A stretch of 64,000 nt of DNA. It comes from Paludibacteraceae bacterium. GTDB lineage: Bacteria > Bacteroidota > Bacteroidia > Bacteroidales > Paludibacteraceae. The notes beneath the pieces are model-generated. The model worked only from the letters and a program-made list of their open reading frames with translations, did not search any database and had not been told where the DNA came from. Of this stretch, positions 1 to 9,403 are shown piece by piece (position 1 is the stretch's first letter; each line of letters starts with the position of its first letter). The stretch lies in contig JAFSMP010000033.1 in assembly GCA_017447875.1 (NCBI GenBank), positions 1-64,000 of the forward strand. The letters are read 5' to 3'. Both the position numbers and the translations under genes were made by a program.

Positions 1-127
1 AGCACTGGCGAGCTGCAACGTGACACGGACGGTGACAACCAGTTCGGAGTACTTCCAGAAAGGCGACACCACCGTAGTCATCCAGACCAAGACCATCGAA
101 TCGTATGATGGCACGAAGAAACTGTAA
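1..127 (+). CDS. C-terminal part of a small predicted lipoprotein (partial at window edge)
   Basis: An open frame enters from the left edge and stops with TAA at 125-127. The visible 41 residues begin ALASCNVTRTV. The LASC tetrapeptide fits a lipobox, so the cysteine at codon 5 of the visible part would be the lipidated residue and the mature protein only about 37 residues. The mature part is rich in T, S and K and shows no family I recognise. It lies 26 bp upstream of the 125-residue hypothetical and probably shares its transcript. The start lies outside the window. Confidence 0.6.
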   Translation, partial: ALASCNVTRTVTTSSEYFQKGDTTVVIQTKTIESYDGTKKL

Positions 128-153
128 GTTTAACCCTTTAAACCTTAACGAAA

Positions 154-531
154 ATGGCAAAAGTAGAATGGAGTGCCGGTATCGACTCTGTATCCGGCGC
201 ACTCTCAAAACCGAGCAAGAGCGGTCAACACTCTTGTACCAAAATGTTACTCGGTACGCACCGTGTAGCAGCCACCCAGTCCAGCGACTGTAACCGCCTG
301 TACCTGCGTAAGAAAACCAAACGCTCCACTCCGGTGACGGAGAACGAGATCGGCGCACGCGCTCGCTTCACAGCCGTTCGCGCAGCGGTAAAAGCCCGCA
401 GCAAGAACCTCAGTACGATCTCTGCCGACCAGGCAGCCTTCGAGGCACAGAAGAACCTTGCCGACGGCAAGACCACCTTCAACGCTTACCTCTGGCAAGT
501 CTGCGGCGAAGAGTACGACGCTCAGCACTAA
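154..531 (+). CDS. Conserved hypothetical protein, 125 aa
   Basis: No signal peptide or membrane segment is visible. The protein is basic in the first two thirds (RLYLRKKTKRS near residue 50, then an R/A-rich helix with AVRAAVKARSK near 75) and ends in an acidic tail with a WQVCGEEYD segment. The start ATGGCAAAAG at 154 follows a 26-bp gap after the lipoprotein stop, and the gene is followed within 20 bp by a strong terminator, so the two genes form the end of an operon. I do not recognise the family; the basic character would suit nucleic acid binding, but that is only inference. Confidence 0.7.
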   Translation: MAKVEWSAGIDSVSGALSKPSKSGQHSCTKMLLGTHRVAATQSSDCNRLYLRKKTKRSTPVTENEIGARARFTAVRAAVKARSKNLSTISADQAAFEAQKNLADGKTTFNAYLWQVCGEEYDAQH

Positions 532-548
532 GCTGCATCAAGCGGAAG

Positions 549-572
549 GGAGCCTTCGGGCTCCTTTTTTTT
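549..572 (+). terminator. Rho-independent terminator
   Basis: GGAGCC-TTCG-GGCTCC forms a perfect 6-bp stem with a UUCG tetraloop, followed by eight T residues. It ends the lipoprotein/125-aa operon. Confidence 0.9.
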
Positions 573-590
573 GTTTTTTTAACAAAATAC

Positions 591-782
591 TTGCATATGT
601 CAAAAAAAAGCAAACAAATATTTGTTGTAACTTCGGTCCTCCCTACTAAAAAAAGCAGGGTCCCCCCGAATTTACGTTCGCACAATCGTGCAAATAACAA
701 GTATTTACCGCTTAAAACTCAAATAAATTCGATTTTTATCGTTAAATCCTTGTATATTTCAAATATTTGTTGTAATTTTGCA
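591..782 (+). repeat. Intergenic repeat, copy A, carrying the nitroreductase operon promoter
   Basis: This block is similar to 28694-28905. Shared landmarks in the same order are: TTGCATAT, an A-rich run, AGCAAACAAATATTTGTTGTAA, a C-rich spacer ending in CCCCGAA, the inverted repeat GCAC-nnnn-GTGC, AATAACAAG, then TTCGATTTTT/ATCGTTAAATCCTTG and CAAATATTTGTTGTAATTTTGCA. Each copy contains a promoter-like unit twice, around a spacer of about 85 bp. The last unit is the functional-looking promoter of the downstream gene. Confidence 0.75.
750..780 (+). promoter_or_regulatory. Promoter of the nitroreductase-pdxA-alaS operon
   Basis: Bacteroidota-type promoter: TTG at 750-752 and TAATTTTG at 773-780, 23 bp between the first bases of the two boxes. 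It lies inside the repeat copy A and 13 bp before the ATG at 794. Confidence 0.75.
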
Positions 783-793
783 CGCTAATTTGG

Positions 794-1330
794 ATGAATA
801 TGGATAATTTCGAACAGTTATGCCAACATCGGCGGTCGATACGCAAGTATACGGCACAACCGGTGGAACAGGAGAAGATAGACTATATGCTGCGTTGTGC
901 GCTGATGGCTCCCAGTTCCAAGCGAACCAATCCGTGGGAGTTCATTGTGGTGCGTGACGAAGCCAAACTGCGGGCGTTTGCGGGTTGCCGGACGTATGGC
1001 AGTCAGATGTTCGACACGGCCACTGCGGCGATCGTGGTGGTGCTGGATACGAGCCTGAGTGATGCCTGGATGGCTGACGGAGCGATTGCAGCGGAGCATC
1101 TGTTATTAGCGGCAGAAGAGCAGGGATTAGGTGCATGCTGGTGCCACGTCTATTGTCGCGAGGCGTCCGAAGAACTGGTCAAGCACCTCTGCGGCATTCC
1201 CGAAGACCGCACCGTGCTCTGCCTTATCTCCTTGGGATACAAAGATGAAGAGAGAAAGAACTACGATATAACGAAACTTAAATACGAGAAGATACACAAT
1301 GAAACCTATAGTAGCAATAACAGCCGGTGA
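794..1330 (+). CDS. Nitroreductase family protein (FMN-dependent)
   Basis: A 178-residue single-domain nitroreductase. The N-terminal RRSIRKYTAQPVEQEKI block is the usual FMN-phosphate-binding opening, APSSKRTNPWEFIVV (residues about 39-53) matches the S/N-containing FMN contact segment, and LAAEEQGLGACWCHVY (about 103-118) is the conserved GLGxCW motif. Proteins of this fold reduce nitro groups, quinones or similar acceptors with NAD(P)H; the substrate cannot be read from sequence. It is first in the operon and overlaps pdxA by 32 bp. An in-frame ATG also occurs at 800. Confidence 0.88.
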   Translation: MNMDNFEQLCQHRRSIRKYTAQPVEQEKIDYMLRCALMAPSSKRTNPWEFIVVRDEAKLRAFAGCRTYGSQMFDTATAAIVVVLDTSLSDAWMADGAIAAEHLLLAAEEQGLGACWCHVYCREASEELVKHLCGIPEDRTVLCLISLGYKDEERKNYDITKLKYEKIHNETYSSNNSR

Positions 1331-2480
1331 TACGAACGGAGTGGGATACGAGGTGATGATCAAAGCCCTGCTGACGGGCTATATGTTCGAGATCATGCGC
1401 CCGGTCATCTACGGCAACGCCGCCGTGGCAAAACAGCATATCCAGACGCTGGACGAGGAGTACCGTAATATCACCTGGAACATAGTGGACAGTCCGGAAC
1501 AGGCGAAAGACGGTCGTCTGAACCTCCTTACCTGTTATCCGGATAACCTGCCGGTGCAATTAGGCACGAACACGGCCGAGTCCAACAAAGCCGCCAAGGC
1601 TGCTTTGGATCGCGCGTGCGCAGATCTGAAGGCCGGTAAGGTGCAGGCGCTCGTGACCGCTCCGCTGAATAAAGAGGCGTTACATGGCGGGCATACGGAG
1701 TACTTGGAGAAATATTTCGGAACAATGGACAATGGACAATGGACAATGGACAAAAATGATCCGACGAAACAAACAAATCCATCGTCCTTTAGTGAAACGG
1801 TCCATCGTCCTGTGTCTAATGGCGAGAGCCTGATGATGCTCTGTTCGGAGAACCTGCGGGTGGCACTGGTATGCAACCATGTGGCCTTGGCCGATATACC
1901 GGCGCAGATCACCGAAGAGCGGATCCTATCCAAGCTGACGCTGCTCAACAAGAGTCTGCTGCGGGACTTCGGCATGGACAAACCGCGTATCGCGGTGCTG
2001 GCCCTCAATCCGCATGCAGGCGATGCCGGACTGCTGGGAAAAGAAGAGCAGGACATCATCGTGCCGGCTATCGAGAAAGCGAAAGAGCAGGGTATATGGG
2101 CATTCGGACCTTATGCCGCAGACGGCTTCTTCGGCTCCGGGCACTTCACCCATTTTGATGCGGTGCTGGCGATGTATCATGACCAGGGACTGATCCCGTT
2201 CAAAACACTCGATATGAGTGGCGTCAACTATACGGCGGGCCTGTCGATCGTGCGTACCTCACCGGATCACGGTACGGGCTACGACATCGCAGGTAAGAAC
2301 CAAGCCGACCCGTCCTCCATGCGTAATGCGATATACATGGCGATCGATGTGCTGCGTCAACGAGAGCAGTACGATGCTATGACTGCCAATCCGCTGCCGT
2401 TCATCGAGCGGGCAGACGGAGAAGGCAAACCCAGAAGAGAATTTATGGACTTTAAGACAACCAAATATAATGACAAGTAA
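1299..2480 (+). CDS. pdxA: 4-hydroxythreonine-4-phosphate dehydrogenase PdxA with an in-frame repeat insertion
   Basis: PdxA oxidises 4-phosphohydroxy-L-threonine in the DXP-dependent pyridoxal phosphate pathway. Family marks are [14 protein letters not shown] at the N-terminus, [20 protein letters not shown] (the P/H metal region), [15 protein letters not shown] and [11 protein letters not shown] near residue 290. At 393 residues it is about 30 longer than expected, because roughly residues 142-172 ([11 protein letters not shown] through ETVHRPVS) come from a tandem heptamer array plus flanking element at about 1720-1815 that stays in frame. The insertion falls between the [11 protein letters not shown] and NGESLMMLC blocks, probably in a surface loop. 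Overlaps alaS by 11 bp. Confidence 0.92.
   Translation: MKPIVAITAGDTNGVGYEVMIKALLTGYMFEIMRPVIYGNAAVAKQHIQTLDEEYRNITWNIVDSPEQAKDGRLNLLTCYPDNLPVQLGTNTAESNKAAKAALDRACADLKAGKVQALVTAPLNKEALHGGHTEYLEKYFGTMDNGQWTMDKNDPTKQTNPSSFSETVHRPVSNGESLMMLCSENLRVALVCNHVALADIPAQITEERILSKLTLLNKSLLRDFGMDKPRIAVLALNPHAGDAGLLGKEEQDIIVPAIEKAKEQGIWAFGPYAADGFFGSGHFTHFDAVLAMYHDQGLIPFKTLDMSGVNYTAGLSIVRTSPDHGTGYDIAGKNQADPSSMRNAIYMAIDVLRQREQYDAMTANPLPFIERADGEGKPRREFMDFKTTKYNDK
1720..1815. repeat. Repeat element inserted in frame in pdxA
   Basis: Four heptamers ACAATGG run at 1722-1749, followed by about 65 bp ending in TCCATCGTCCTTTAGTGAAA and CGGTCCATCGTCC. The right part contains GTCC-type motifs that are reverse complements of the left GGAC heptamers. 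The same architecture occurs between alaS and the GtrA gene at 5083-5185. Confidence 0.75.
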
Positions 2481-5085
2481 AGAGATTAGACAGTCCTTTT
2501 TGGACTTTATGGCAAGTAAGGGACACCAGGTGGTGCCCTCCGCACCGATGGTCATCAAAGATGACCCGACCTTGATGTTCACCAATGCCGGTATGAACCC
2601 GTGGAAGGGTATCATCCTGGGTAATGACCCGATTAAATATCCGCGTGTGGCAGACAGTCAGAAATGTCTGCGCGTGAGCGGTAAGCATAACGACCTCGAA
2701 GAAGTGGGTCACGATACGTACCACCACACGATGTTCGAGATGTTGGGTAACTGGTCGTTCGGAGACTACTTCAAGAAAGAGGCCATCGACTTCGCATGGG
2801 AGTATATCGTGGATGTACTTAAGATTGATCCGTCGAACCTGTACGCGACGGTCTTTGAGGGTTCGCCCGAAGAGGGACTGTCCCGTGACGACGAGGCTGC
2901 ATCTATATGGGCGAAACATCTGCCTGCTGACCATATCCTGAATGGTAACAAACACGATAACTTCTGGGAGATGGGGGATACGGGTCCATGCGGTCCGTGT
3001 AGTGAGATCCATGTGGACAGCCGTTCGGCTGAGGAGCGTGCGAAAGTGCCGGGTCGTGAGTTGGTGAACAAAGACCACCCGCAGGTCATCGAGATATGGA
3101 ACATCGTCTTCATGCAGTATAACCGCAAGGCAGACGGTTCGTTGGAACCGCTGGCGAAGAAGGTGATCGACACCGGTATGGGTTTTGAGCGTCTCGTGCG
3201 TACTATCCAAGGCAAGACCTCGAACTACGACACCGACGTCTTCCAGCCTATGTTGACCAAGATCGGCAACATATGCGGATGCGAGTACGGTAAGGATGAG
3301 AAGACCGACATCGCTATGCGTGTGATAGCCGATCATATCCGTACCATCGCTTTTGCCATCACCGACGGACAACTGCCGTCCAACGAGAAAGCCGGCTATG
3401 TCATCCGTCGTATCCTCCGCCGTGCGATCCGTTACGGCTATACCTTCCTCAACATGCGTAGCGCGTTCCTTTATCAACTCGTGCCGCAACTGATCGCCGA
3501 CATGGGTGAGGCCTATCCGGAACTGAAGGCACAGGAAGCACAGATCACTCCGGTCATCAAGTCCGAAGAAGAAGCCTTCCTCCGTACGCTCGACAAGGGC
3601 ATCGGTCTGCTCGACAAACTGATGGACGAAGCCCGCAAAGCCGGTAAGACCGTCATCAGCGGTGTCGATGTGTTCACCCTCAAAGATACTTACGGCTTCC
3701 CGCTCGACCTGACAGAACTCATCCTTCGCGAGAACGGATTCACCACCAACGAGGACGAGTATAACAAAGCGCTCGAGCACCAGAAAGAGATGGGACGTTC
3801 CGCCAACAAACAGGACCTCGGCGACTGGACCGTACTGGCAGAAGGCGAGACCGAGTTCGTGGGCTACGATGAACTGAGCGTCGAGACGAAGATCCTTCGT
3901 TATCGTCAGGTGAGCCAGAAAGGCAAATCGTTCTACCAGGTCGTGCTCAGCAAGACCCCGTTCTATGCCGAGATGGGTGGTGAAGTAGGTGACACCGGAG
4001 AATTGAAAATGGAAAATGGGAAATGGAAAATTATAGATACCAAGCGAGAGAACGGACTTCCCGTACACATATTGACCGAACTGCCGAGCGATCCTTCGGC
4101 TACGTTCATTGCTGAGGTAGATGCAACTCGTCGGCAGGCGATTGCATGTAACCACTCCGCCACCCATATCATCCATCATGCGCTGCGTGAGGTATTAGGC
4201 AAGCATGTGGAGCAGAAGGGTAGTCTGGTGACCGCAGAGAGTCTGCGTTTTGACTTCAGCCATTTCCAGAAAGTGACACCGGAAGAACTGCGTAAGGTGG
4301 AGCAACTGGCGAATGCCTTTGTACGTCGTGACTTCCACCTCGAGGAGAGTCGTCATACGCCGATTGCTGAGGCTAAGGCGATGGGTGCTATGGCGCTGTT
4401 CGGTGAGAAATACGGTGACGACGTACGTGTGATCAAGTTCGGTGACTCAGTAGAGCTCTGCGGTGGATGCCACGTGTCCAGCACCGGTCGTATCGGTGCG
4501 ATCCGCATCGTGATGGAGACCTCGGTCGCAGCCGGCGTACGTCGTATCGAAGCCGTCACCGCTGCCAAAGCCGATGAACTGTATTACCTGGCGCAAGACA
4601 CGCTCAACGGTCTGAAGGCTCTCTTTAACAATGCTCCGGACCTGGCAGGCACGATTCATAAGTTCATCGACGAGAACGCGAACCTCAAGAAACAGATCGA
4701 GCAGTTTACCGCAGAGAAGATCGAGCAGTTCCGTGACCGTATCATCGGTCGTGCGGAGGACTATAACGATATCAAACTCGTGCGTCTGGAAGGTGAACAG
4801 GATCCGGAGATGATCCGTGGTGTGATGCCGCTGCTGCGGGGCAAGTTCACCGATGTGCCCTTTGCCGTAGTAGCCGCTACATCTTGGAACGACAAACCGA
4901 CGATTGCTGTGTTCCTGAGCCAACCGCTCGTGGAGGCAGGCAAGAACGCCGGTGCGATGATCAAGTCCGCAGCTAAACATATACAAGGCGGAGGTGGCGG
5001 TCAACCCTGTTTCGCTACTGCCGGTGGTCGTGACGTTAACGGCCTCAATGCTGCCATGGAAGAACTGTTAAATGGACTTAAATGA
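2470..5085 (+). CDS. alaS: Alanine--tRNA ligase
   Basis: At 871 residues this is a full-length AlaRS. The catalytic core opens with [15 protein letters not shown] and has [26 protein letters not shown] and [17 protein letters not shown]. The editing domain has HSATH near residue 562 and [10 protein letters not shown] near 662 for zinc binding. The C-terminal domain carries the glycine-rich [16 protein letters not shown]. Within the editing region, at nt 4005-4032, four degenerate heptamers encode [10 protein letters not shown]; this is an in-frame expansion of a loop. The stop TGA is itself the first bases of the heptamer array that follows. Cytoplasmic and essential. Confidence 0.97.
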   Translation: MTSKEIRQSFLDFMASKGHQVVPSAPMVIKDDPTLMFTNAGMNPWKGIILGNDPIKYPRVADSQKCLRVSGKHNDLEEVGHDTYHHTMFEMLGNWSFGDYFKKEAIDFAWEYIVDVLKIDPSNLYATVFEGSPEEGLSRDDEAASIWAKHLPADHILNGNKHDNFWEMGDTGPCGPCSEIHVDSRSAEERAKVPGRELVNKDHPQVIEIWNIVFMQYNRKADGSLEPLAKKVIDTGMGFERLVRTIQGKTSNYDTDVFQPMLTKIGNICGCEYGKDEKTDIAMRVIADHIRTIAFAITDGQLPSNEKAGYVIRRILRRAIRYGYTFLNMRSAFLYQLVPQLIADMGEAYPELKAQEAQITPVIKSEEEAFLRTLDKGIGLLDKLMDEARKAGKTVISGVDVFTLKDTYGFPLDLTELILRENGFTTNEDEYNKALEHQKEMGRSANKQDLGDWTVLAEGETEFVGYDELSVETKILRYRQVSQKGKSFYQVVLSKTPFYAEMGGEVGDTGELKMENGKWKIIDTKRENGLPVHILTELPSDPSATFIAEVDATRRQAIACNHSATHIIHHALREVLGKHVEQKGSLVTAESLRFDFSHFQKVTPEELRKVEQLANAFVRRDFHLEESRHTPIAEAKAMGAMALFGEKYGDDVRVIKFGDSVELCGGCHVSSTGRIGAIRIVMETSVAAGVRRIEAVTAAKADELYYLAQDTLNGLKALFNNAPDLAGTIHKFIDENANLKKQIEQFTAEKIEQFRDRIIGRAEDYNDIKLVRLEGEQDPEMIRGVMPLLRGKFTDVPFAVVAATSWNDKPTIAVFLSQPLVEAGKNAGAMIKSAAKHIQGGGGGQPCFATAGGRDVNGLNAAMEELLNGLK
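4005..4032. repeat. Heptamer array inside alaS
   Basis: Four 7-nt units: GAAAATG, GAAAATG, GGAAATG, GAAAATT. It encodes the KMENGKWKI loop in the AlaRS editing region. Confidence 0.7.
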
Positions 5086-5185
5086 CAATTGACAATGGAC
5101 AGTGGACTAAAATACACGAACAGAAGGTTTTTTATCTATCGTCTTTCAGCGAAGCGGTCCATAGTCCTTTAGCGAAGCGATCAAT
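5083..5185. repeat. Intergenic repeat element related to the pdxA insertion
   Basis: Heptamers TGACAAT, TGACAAT, GGACAGT, GGACTAA run from the alaS stop codon (5083-5109). The right side has two 23-nt direct units, each with a TTTnAGCGAAGCG core (about 5139-5184). GGACAGTGGAC on the left is an imperfect reverse complement of GTCCATAGTCC on the right. The element fills the whole gap between alaS and the GtrA-like gene. Confidence 0.75.
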
Positions 5186-5626
5186 ATGAAATTACCAACA
5201 AGTTATCTAAAAGGGAAAGTGCGTAGTTCGGTGCGATTCATGATCGTCGGACTGACGGGCACGTTCGTGCAGACATGGTTCTTCATGTTAGCGATGTGGC
5301 TGTTAAACCAACCCGAGAAAGGCTCGGTACTGTTCTACGTGGCTTTCGGAATAGGTTTCGTATGCGAGATGATCCCGAACTACCTGTTCTCGAACTGGTA
5401 CACCTTCGGTACGCGTCCTGACTGGAAGAATGCCGGCGGGTTCTTGTTTGCCCGTGCCGTCAACCTGGCGATTCAGTTCGCGCTGTTACCCTTCATGCTG
5501 CGGCTGTTGCCGACCTGGAGGGAAGACTACCTGAGTCTGGCGGTGATCTTCTTTGCCGGAATCATCAATTACCTGATACTACTATTATTCTTCAAAAAAC
5601 CAAAGAATGAAAATATACAAAGCTAA
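5186..5626 (+). CDS. GtrA-like small membrane protein
   Basis: 146 residues with four predicted membrane helices. RFMIVGLTGTFVQTWFFML (about 17-35), a second helix around YVAFGIGFVCEMIPNY with the characteristic NYLFSNWYTFG continuation, then FARAVNLAIQFALLPFML and a last helix ending LILLLFFKKPK. The pattern R-F-x-x-V-G followed by N-Y-x-x-x-x-x-W-x-F is typical of GtrA, whose members are thought to move polyprenyl-phosphate-linked sugars across the inner membrane. No partner glycosyltransferase is adjacent. Overlaps guaD by 20 bp. Confidence 0.82.
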   Translation: MKLPTSYLKGKVRSSVRFMIVGLTGTFVQTWFFMLAMWLLNQPEKGSVLFYVAFGIGFVCEMIPNYLFSNWYTFGTRPDWKNAGGFLFARAVNLAIQFALLPFMLRLLPTWREDYLSLAVIFFAGIINYLILLLFFKKPKNENIQS

Positions 5627-6884
5627 CATACTCTTTACTCCGACACCGGGTAAACTGGAGATCATCCCGCACGGCTATATCGTGGTCAAGTCGAACGGCT
5701 TGATCGAAGGGATCTACCGCGAGTTACCGGAGAACATGGACTGGAGACGCCAAGTCATGGATTTCGGTGATAAGTTACTTATCCCGGCATTCAATGACCT
5801 GCATGTGCATGCTCCGCAGTACCGCAATATGGGTCTGGCTTTAGACCTGGAGTTACTACCGTGGCTTAACACCTATACCTTTCCGGAGGAGAGCAAGTAT
5901 GCCGACCCGGAGTACGCCCGTCGTATGTACCGCCGGTTCGTGCATGAGCTATGGATGCAAGGCACGATGCGCAGTGCCGTCTTTGCGACCATCCATCCGG
6001 AGGCTACGCGTATCTTAGCCGACCTGTTCATTCAAGCCGGTATGGGTGCGATGGTGGGACTGGTAGCCATGAACCGTAACAGTCCCGACACGCTGCAGAA
6101 CACTACAGCCGAAGTGATGGAAGGCATGCGGATGCTCAAGGCACACCTGGACGAACACGGAGAGGGCAGGGTACAACCGATCATCACCCCGCGTTTTGTG
6201 CCGTCTTGTTCCGATAAGATGCTGACGGCCCTCGGGCAGTATGCTGCCGAGACCGGTCTACCGGTGCAGTCCCACCTCTCGGAGAACCGCTCGGAGATAG
6301 ACTGGGTGAAGGAACTGGAACCGGATAGCACCTGTTACGGTGACGCGTACAACAAATACGGCCTGTTCGGTCAGACGCCGACGCTCATGGCGCACTGCTG
6401 CTACACGGACGGCGAAGAGATGGAAATGATGCAGCGTAACGGCGTGTATGTAGTACACTGTCCGATGTCGAACAGTAACCTGTCTTCAGGTATGGCACCT
6501 ATTCGCAAGTTCCTCGATGCCGGTATTAACGTGGCGCTGGGTACGGATGTGTCTGCCGGTCACCATATGTCGATGCTGCGCGTGATGCAGTATGCGATTC
6601 AAGTGAGCAAACTCAACTACGCCCAGACGAAAGGTGAGATGCCGTTCTTGAGCCTGAGTGAAGTGTTCTACCTCGCTACCAAAGGCGGAGGATCGTTCTT
6701 CGGTAAGGTGGGCTCGTTTGAACCCGGGTATGAGTTCGATGCCTTGCTGGTGGATGACAGTTACCTCAACTACGACCACTATACGCTTGAACAACGTCTG
6801 GAACGCTATATCTACCTCGGTGACGACCGCGATATCAAACGCCGCTTTTGCCGAGGAGTGGAACTGACAGAACCATGCTTTTAA
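5607..6884 (+). CDS. guaD: Guanine deaminase / amidohydrolase
   Basis: A 425-residue amidohydrolase barrel. Metal ligands are visible as LHVHAPQYRNMG (HxH near residue 65), QSHLSEN (about 215), AHCCYTD (about 257) and LGTDVSAG (about 310). PQYRNMGLALD and TPRFVPSC are the guanine-binding signatures that separate guanine deaminases from other amidohydrolases. The enzyme would convert guanine to xanthine and ammonia in purine salvage. The last 10 bp overlap the start of the lipoate ligase-like gene. Confidence 0.88.
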   Translation: MKIYKANILFTPTPGKLEIIPHGYIVVKSNGLIEGIYRELPENMDWRRQVMDFGDKLLIPAFNDLHVHAPQYRNMGLALDLELLPWLNTYTFPEESKYADPEYARRMYRRFVHELWMQGTMRSAVFATIHPEATRILADLFIQAGMGAMVGLVAMNRNSPDTLQNTTAEVMEGMRMLKAHLDEHGEGRVQPIITPRFVPSCSDKMLTALGQYAAETGLPVQSHLSENRSEIDWVKELEPDSTCYGDAYNKYGLFGQTPTLMAHCCYTDGEEMEMMQRNGVYVVHCPMSNSNLSSGMAPIRKFLDAGINVALGTDVSAGHHMSMLRVMQYAIQVSKLNYAQTKGEMPFLSLSEVFYLATKGGGSFFGKVGSFEPGYEFDALLVDDSYLNYDHYTLEQRLERYIYLGDDRDIKRRFCRGVELTEPCF

Positions 6885-7489
6885 CTCATTATCCGGAAGG
6901 TCTGTCGTTGGCTGAGTACCTGCAGATCGAGCAGGACTTGGTCAAACAGGTCAAGGAACCGACGCTCTTCACCTGGATCGTCCGTCCGACAGTCATCTAC
7001 GGTAGGCATCAGCGTGCTGAAGTGGAAGTCAATGAAGCCTACTGCGCCGAGCACGGTATAGCGGTAGTGCAGCGTCAGAGTGGAGGAGGATGCGTGTATG
7101 CGGATGAAGGGAACCTGATGATCTCGTTCGTCACGCCTTCTACGCACAGCGAACAGGTGTTCAAGGAGTTTTTGCAGCATATCGCGGAAGCCTTACAAGC
7201 CAAAGGACTGCCAGCCGTCACAACCGATCATAACGACATCCTCGTGGACGGAAGAAAAGTGTCCGGATGGGCATGCTTCACGGGTCCTACCGGCACCATC
7301 GTACACGGCACGATGCTGTATGACGTGAATCTCGAAGCCCTGCAACACGCTATCACCCCTACTGCCGCCAAACTGGCCAAACACGGTGTAGCCTCCGTTC
7401 GGCAACGGGTAGCCAACATCAAAGAATTAACTGACGCGTTCGTCACGATTCACGAACTGCGCGCATATATAGAACAATATGGAAATTAG
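6875..7489 (+). CDS. Lipoate--protein ligase A family protein
   Basis: 204 residues of the LplA/LipB fold. VVQRQSGGGCVYADEGNLMISF corresponds to the RR-x-SGGGxVYHDxGN lipoyl-binding block, and HNDILVDGRKVSGWA holds the catalytic lysine of the GxKxSG motif. The C-terminal accessory domain of E. coli LplA is absent, as in many short LplA-like proteins, so the second substrate or transfer step may involve another protein. I chose the ATG at 6875 rather than the TTG at 6848, because it starts directly at the conserved region and overlaps guaD only by 10 bp. Confidence 0.82.
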   Translation: MLLTHYPEGLSLAEYLQIEQDLVKQVKEPTLFTWIVRPTVIYGRHQRAEVEVNEAYCAEHGIAVVQRQSGGGCVYADEGNLMISFVTPSTHSEQVFKEFLQHIAEALQAKGLPAVTTDHNDILVDGRKVSGWACFTGPTGTIVHGTMLYDVNLEALQHAITPTAAKLAKHGVASVRQRVANIKELTDAFVTIHELRAYIEQYGN

Positions 7490-8672
7490 TTTACGGGCTC
7501 AGTCCATGCCTGAGTCACCTATCCGAAAACTCGCCAAGTATGCCGATGCCGCTAAGTTAGCCGGCGTACATGTGTATCATCTTAATATCGGTCAGCCGGA
7601 TATCAAGACCCCGCCGCAAGCTTTGGAGGCGGTGAAGCAGTTCAGTCCGGAGATCCTGGAGTACTCGCCTTCTCAGGGTCTGAAATCCTTGCGCACGAAG
7701 ATGGTGAGTTATTATGCCGAGTACGGAATCGATCTCTCGCCGGATGAGATTATCATCACCTCCGGTGGTTCGGAGGCGATTATGTTTGCGTATATGAGTT
7801 GTCTCAACCCGGGCGACGAGATCATCGTCACCGATCCCTCGTACGCTAACTACATGGCGTTTGCTATCTCCTGCGGTGCGGTGGTCAAGTCTGTGAAGAC
7901 CGACATCAAGAACGGCTTTAAGTTACCGCCGGTGGAGGAGTTTGAGAAACAGATAACACCCAAGACCCGTGCGATCCTCATCTGCAACCCCAATAACCCG
8001 ACGGGTTACCTCTATACCAAACAGGAGATGCGGCAGATACGGGATCTGGTCAAGAAATACAACCTGTACCTCATCTCGGATGAGGTGTACCGTGAGTTCA
8101 TCTATACCAAGTCACCCTATATCTCTGCCTGCCACCTCGAAGGTATCGAGCAGAATGTGATCCTGGTGGACAGCGTGTCCAAGCGCTACAGCGAGTGCGG
8201 TATCCGTATCGGTGCTCTCATCACGAAGAATAAGGCGGTGCGCGAAGCGGTCATGAAATTCTGCCAGGCGCGTCTCAGTCCTCCGCTCTTCGGTCAGATC
8301 GTAGCCGAAGCGTCCCTCTCGACGCCGGAGGAATATATGCTGGAGGTATATGACGAGTACCTGACCCGCCGTAATTTCCTGATTGACCAACTCAACCAGA
8401 TACCGGGTGTCTTTGCGCCTGCTCCTACCGGTGCGTTCTACGTGATGGTGGAACTGCCGGTGGATGATGTGGAGAAGTTCTGCAAGTGGTGCTTGACGGA
8501 CTTCACCTATGAGGGCGCTACGATTATGATGGCTCCGGGCACGGGTTTCTATACCGATCCGGAAGAAGGACGGCATCAGGTACGTATGGCGTATGTGCTC
8601 AATAAAGAAGACCTTGCGAAAGCGATGATCGTGCTCCGCAAGGCCCTTGAGACGTATAACGCCGAGAAATAA
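7479..8672 (+). CDS. Pyridoxal-phosphate aminotransferase, class I (aspartate aminotransferase-like)
   Basis: 397 residues with the fold-type I marks: NIGQPDIKTPP near residue 37, ITSGGSEAIMFAY around 90, CNPNNPTGYLY near 170, ISDEVYREFIY near 199 and the Schiff-base lysine in VDSVSKRYSECGIRIG near 235. The SKRYSxCGxRIG version is common in Bacteroidota AspC-like enzymes that use aspartate or aromatic amino acids with 2-oxoglutarate. It overlaps the previous gene by 11 bp and is the last in the operon; the next gene converges on it with a 1-bp gap. Confidence 0.9.
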   Translation: MEISLRAQSMPESPIRKLAKYADAAKLAGVHVYHLNIGQPDIKTPPQALEAVKQFSPEILEYSPSQGLKSLRTKMVSYYAEYGIDLSPDEIIITSGGSEAIMFAYMSCLNPGDEIIVTDPSYANYMAFAISCGAVVKSVKTDIKNGFKLPPVEEFEKQITPKTRAILICNPNNPTGYLYTKQEMRQIRDLVKKYNLYLISDEVYREFIYTKSPYISACHLEGIEQNVILVDSVSKRYSECGIRIGALITKNKAVREAVMKFCQARLSPPLFGQIVAEASLSTPEEYMLEVYDEYLTRRNFLIDQLNQIPGVFAPAPTGAFYVMVELPVDDVEKFCKWCLTDFTYEGATIMMAPGTGFYTDPEEGRHQVRMAYVLNKEDLAKAMIVLRKALETYNAEK

Positions 8673-8673
8673 A

Positions 8674-9141
8674 TCACATGTTGGCGTTGTAGTATTCGGG
8701 ACGACCCGTTACTTCTTCGCCCAACCATTGAGGATAGGAGACGGGTTCATGCTCGTCTCCTAATTCGATCTCGGCAAGCACCAGTCCGGTCTTATGTCCA
8801 TGGAACACATCTACCTCCCAGCAGCGTTCCTGACCTTCATAAGCCGGGGCAGGGAGGATATAACGCGTCTTGATGATCGGATCCGGTAAACAGATCTTCA
8901 GCAGTTCTTTGGCATCTGCCAAGTCGATCTCCCGTTCCCACTCGAACTTAGCCAGTCCGTCCCTTAAGACGGACGACTTAATAGTAAGGAACGCGCGCGT
9001 GTCGCGTATACGTACGCGTATGGTCTTCTCCGGATCCTTGCATAAATAGCCCTGCACGATCTCGTAATGCCGGATGGACTGCGCGATAAAAGCGTCCGAT
9101 GTTACCAAGAACTTGCGCTCTATTTCTGTGTTTTTAGCCAT
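8674..9141 (-). CDS. CYTH-domain protein (triphosphate tunnel metalloenzyme)
   Basis: 155 residues opening with the EIERKFLV signature of CYTH proteins. Further charged strands of the tunnel are KTIRVRIRD, AFLTIKS, KFEWEREID, KTRYILP, CWEVDVFHG and LVLAEIELGDE. Bacterial single-domain CYTH proteins act on triphosphates, often inorganic tripolyphosphate; the exact substrate is unknown here. The ATG at 9141 is preferred over a GTG six bases upstream. A promoter at 9161-9191 sits just before it. Confidence 0.85.
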   Translation of the reverse strand: MAKNTEIERKFLVTSDAFIAQSIRHYEIVQGYLCKDPEKTIRVRIRDTRAFLTIKSSVLRDGLAKFEWEREIDLADAKELLKICLPDPIIKTRYILPAPAYEGQERCWEVDVFHGHKTGLVLAEIELGDEHEPVSYPQWLGEEVTGRPEYYNANM

Positions 9142-9160
9142 AATCACTCGTATTTGTGTG

Positions 9161-9191
9161 CAAAATTACAACTTTTTTGCGATATAAACAA
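9161..9191 (-). promoter_or_regulatory. Promoter of the CYTH gene
   Basis: Read on the minus strand: TTGTTTAT at the -33 position and TAATTTTG at -7, 23 bp apart. It is divergent from the tRNA-Ser promoter 20 bp away. Confidence 0.65.
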
Positions 9192-9209
9192 AAAAAAGTG
9201 CAAAAAAAT

Positions 9210-9240
9210 TTGCATATGTCATAAAAAAGCAGTACCTTTG
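9210..9240 (+). promoter_or_regulatory. Promoter of tRNA-Ser
   Basis: TTGCATAT at 9210 and TACCTTTG at 9233-9240, spacing 23 bp. It lies about 77 bp upstream of the mature tRNA 5' end. Confidence 0.75.
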
Positions 9241-9316
9241 CACCCGCTTTTGAAAAACAAAGTTAATCGTACCTCGTAAGGGGTTAAGAAAAATTTGTAT
9301 TTCAGTCAAAGCTTCC

Positions 9317-9385
<69 letters not shown>

Positions 9386-9403
<18 letters not shown>

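Noticed and set aside
2400-2470. T-box or other riboswitch before alaS
   Set aside because: alaS overlaps pdxA by 11 bp and there is no leader. I saw no riboswitch-like fold in the other leaders, which are short.
2452-4179. 575-codon open frame antisense to alaS
   Set aside because: It mirrors the codon bias of alaS, has no recognisable domain, and alaS on the other strand is certain. The same holds for long antisense frames over ppdK (33287-34996) and ftsZ (17656-18897).
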